Assembly: GCA_030917985.1 (NCBI GenBank)
Contig: JAUPTR010000075.1
Coordinates: 1-14,428 of the forward strand
From: Pseudomonadota bacterium
Lineage (GTDB): Bacteria; Pseudomonadota; Gammaproteobacteria; Burkholderiales; SCOH01
Direction of reading: 5' to 3'
DNA: 14,428 nt
The notes beneath the pieces were generated by a model. It was not told the DNA's origin, did no database searches, and saw only the letters and a program-made list of their open reading frames with translations. A program made the position numbers and the translations under genes. Positions 13,357 to 14,428 of the stretch are shown one piece after another. Every line of letters begins with the position of its first letter. Within the stretch, counting starts at the first letter, position 1.

Positions 13357-14241
13357 TCAACCGGGGTTGTCCAGATATTTTTCCAGCGGCTCCACGTGGA
13401 TTGTCACCGTTGTCTTGCTAAGCCTGCGTTCAATGGCATCTTCCAACTGATCACACAAATCGTGTGCAACGGCAACCGACGTATCGCCAGGCAAAAGTAA
13501 ATTGAATTCAATAAAGCGCCTGGAACCTGATTTGCGACTGCGAAGCTGATTGTAGGAATAACAGACACCAATGGACTGTTCGATGCTGGTGCGAATTTGC
13601 CTGACATCTTCAACAGGCAAAGTTGTATCCATCAATCCGTCCATGGAACGGCGCAGCAGGTCAAAGCCGGTGTGGATAATGTTCAATGCCACCAGTATCG
13701 CAACAATAGGATCCAGCACTTGCCAATCTGCTGGCGCAAACACCAAAACGCACAAGCCCACGGCAACGCCAACAGAAGTCCAGACATCTGTCAGCAAGTG
13801 CCTGGCATCCGCTTCCAGCGTAATCGAATCGTACTGCCTGGCCGCACGTAGCATATATTGTGCGACACCAAAATTGATTGCCGATACCGCCAGAGATATC
13901 AATACACCCTGGGTAATATTGCTCAAGGGTTGTTGGACATTAAAGCGCTCCCAGGCAGCCCAGATGATGGAAATGGCCGCCACAATGATCAATGCCCCCT
14001 CTACGCCACTGGAAAAATACTCTGCTTTATCATGGCCGTAAGGATGGTTCTCATCTGCCGGCCGCGCCACGACAGTCAGCACCAGCAAGGCAACCAGGCC
14101 CGCACTCAGATTAACGAAAGACTCCATGGCATCAGAAAACAGGCTGACCGAATCAGTCAGATAATAGGCAGAGAACTTCAGCAGCAAGGTGGCAACTGAC
14201 GCACCAACAGACAACCAAGCCACCCGATGTATCGGCAACAT
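13357..14241 (-). CDS. Cation diffusion facilitator (CDF) family metal transporter
   Basis: The 294-residue product has the CDF layout: six hydrophobic segments in about 8-200, then a cytoplasmic ferredoxin-like domain (about 205-290). Visible signatures are SVSLFSDAMESFVNL in TM2 (31-45), NHPYGHDKAEYFSS (65-78), EADARHLLTDVWTS (143-156, TM5 site HxxxD with H148 and D152) and GFDLLRRSMDGLMDTTLP (192-209). Compared with FieF/YiiP, where TM2 supplies DxxxD, this protein has ExxxN (E40, N44). Such proteins export divalent metals in exchange for protons; the metal cannot be assigned. ATG 14241 is preferred because AGGGG lies about 8 bases upstream; an in-frame start 27 codons earlier gives an unlikely N-terminus. 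It is convergent with rph. Confidence 0.92.
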   Translation of the reverse strand: MLPIHRVAWLSVGASVATLLLKFSAYYLTDSVSLFSDAMESFVNLSAGLVALLVLTVVARPADENHPYGHDKAEYFSSGVEGALIIVAAISIIWAAWERFNVQQPLSNITQGVLISLAVSAINFGVAQYMLRAARQYDSITLEADARHLLTDVWTSVGVAVGLCVLVFAPADWQVLDPIVAILVALNIIHTGFDLLRRSMDGLMDTTLPVEDVRQIRTSIEQSIGVCYSYNQLRSRKSGSRRFIEFNLLLPGDTSVAVAHDLCDQLEDAIERRLSKTTVTIHVEPLEKYLDNPG

Positions 14242-14371
14242 CACGACACCCCTAGCAAAAATGGCAACGCCGCTCTGGATAAGCGGCGTCGATAGATACC
14301 TATACGCTGTTTCGGCTGGCACAAGTGCCCCACATCAAGTCGACGGATGTAAACCAACGGCCGTTAACCCT

Positions 14372-14428
14372 AGGGAAGCGCTGATTTATTGGCTGCGCGG
14401 GCGAATTGCGGCGTCGCGCGGTGCTCGA
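14372..14428. mobile_element. Possible edge of an insertion sequence or dispersed repeat
   Basis: From about 14372 the sequence changes to AGGGAAGCGCTGATTTATTG and then a very GC-rich stretch. The first part resembles terminal inverted repeats of IS5-like elements as I remember them, and it begins at CCCTAGGG, whose TA could be a target duplication. The window ends 57 bases in, so no transposase or second end is visible. A non-mobile intergenic repeat is equally possible. Confidence 0.3.

Noticed and set aside
13234..13500. 88-codon + strand frame after rph
   Set aside because: It runs into the antisense of the CDF gene, lacks a ribosome site and has no familiar sequence.
1..14428. CRISPR array, integrase, toxin-antitoxin or anti-phage cassette
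   Set aside because: No regularly spaced repeats were seen, and no intact integrase, Cas, restriction or classical toxin gene is present. The only accessory-looking DNA is the small remnant near the tRNA.

Overview
The window looks like a chromosomal segment of a betaproteobacterium, most likely Neisseriales (Chromobacteriaceae or Chitinibacteraceae type). This rests on moderately high GC by eye, the protein sequences, and the gene orders thiS-thiG-trmB and yicC, gmk, rpoZ, spoT. The species call is inference; no search was run. Nearly all genes belong to well-known families.

Bases 1-3391 run on the + strand. They hold the 3' end of livG, livF (branched-chain amino-acid ABC ATPases), a YdcF/ElyC-like DUF218 membrane protein whose start overlaps the livF stop, a 166-base gap with a REP-like hairpin, and a methyl-accepting chemotaxis protein ending at a clear intrinsic terminator. 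Bases 3481-4004 are the only accessory-looking stretch. It holds a 62-codon orphan ORF, a frame-broken remnant of a gene with a SHDCN core, and repeated TGACGC words. It abuts the 3' end of a tRNA-Leu(UAG) gene on the - strand, the layout expected of a decayed tRNA-integrated element.

Bases 4005-10163 run on the - strand. In transcription order they hold yicC, gmk, rpoZ, spoT, then thiS, thiG, trmB, then tRNA-Leu. The first block couples an endoribonuclease-family protein, GMP phosphorylation, the RNA polymerase omega subunit and (p)ppGpp metabolism. The second makes the thiamine thiazole moiety and carries a tRNA m7G46 methyltransferase. The proposed promoters of thiS and tRNA-Leu share a near-identical -10/discriminator word.

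Bases 10417-13161 run on the + strand: a one-domain Ser/Thr protein kinase with an HLD (non-RD) catalytic loop, a PP2C phosphatase with its own good sigma-70 promoter and a charged C-terminal tail, a terminator, and rph (RNase PH). The kinase-phosphatase pair is the most interesting functional unit. It is probably an antagonistic switch sitting among RNA-metabolism and stringent-response genes, with unknown targets. A hairpin-rich gap of about 195 bases follows, then a convergent cation diffusion facilitator gene whose TM2 metal site is ExxxN rather than DxxxD. The last ~57 bases look like the edge of a repeat or insertion sequence. I saw no convincing new multi-gene system and no CRISPR array.
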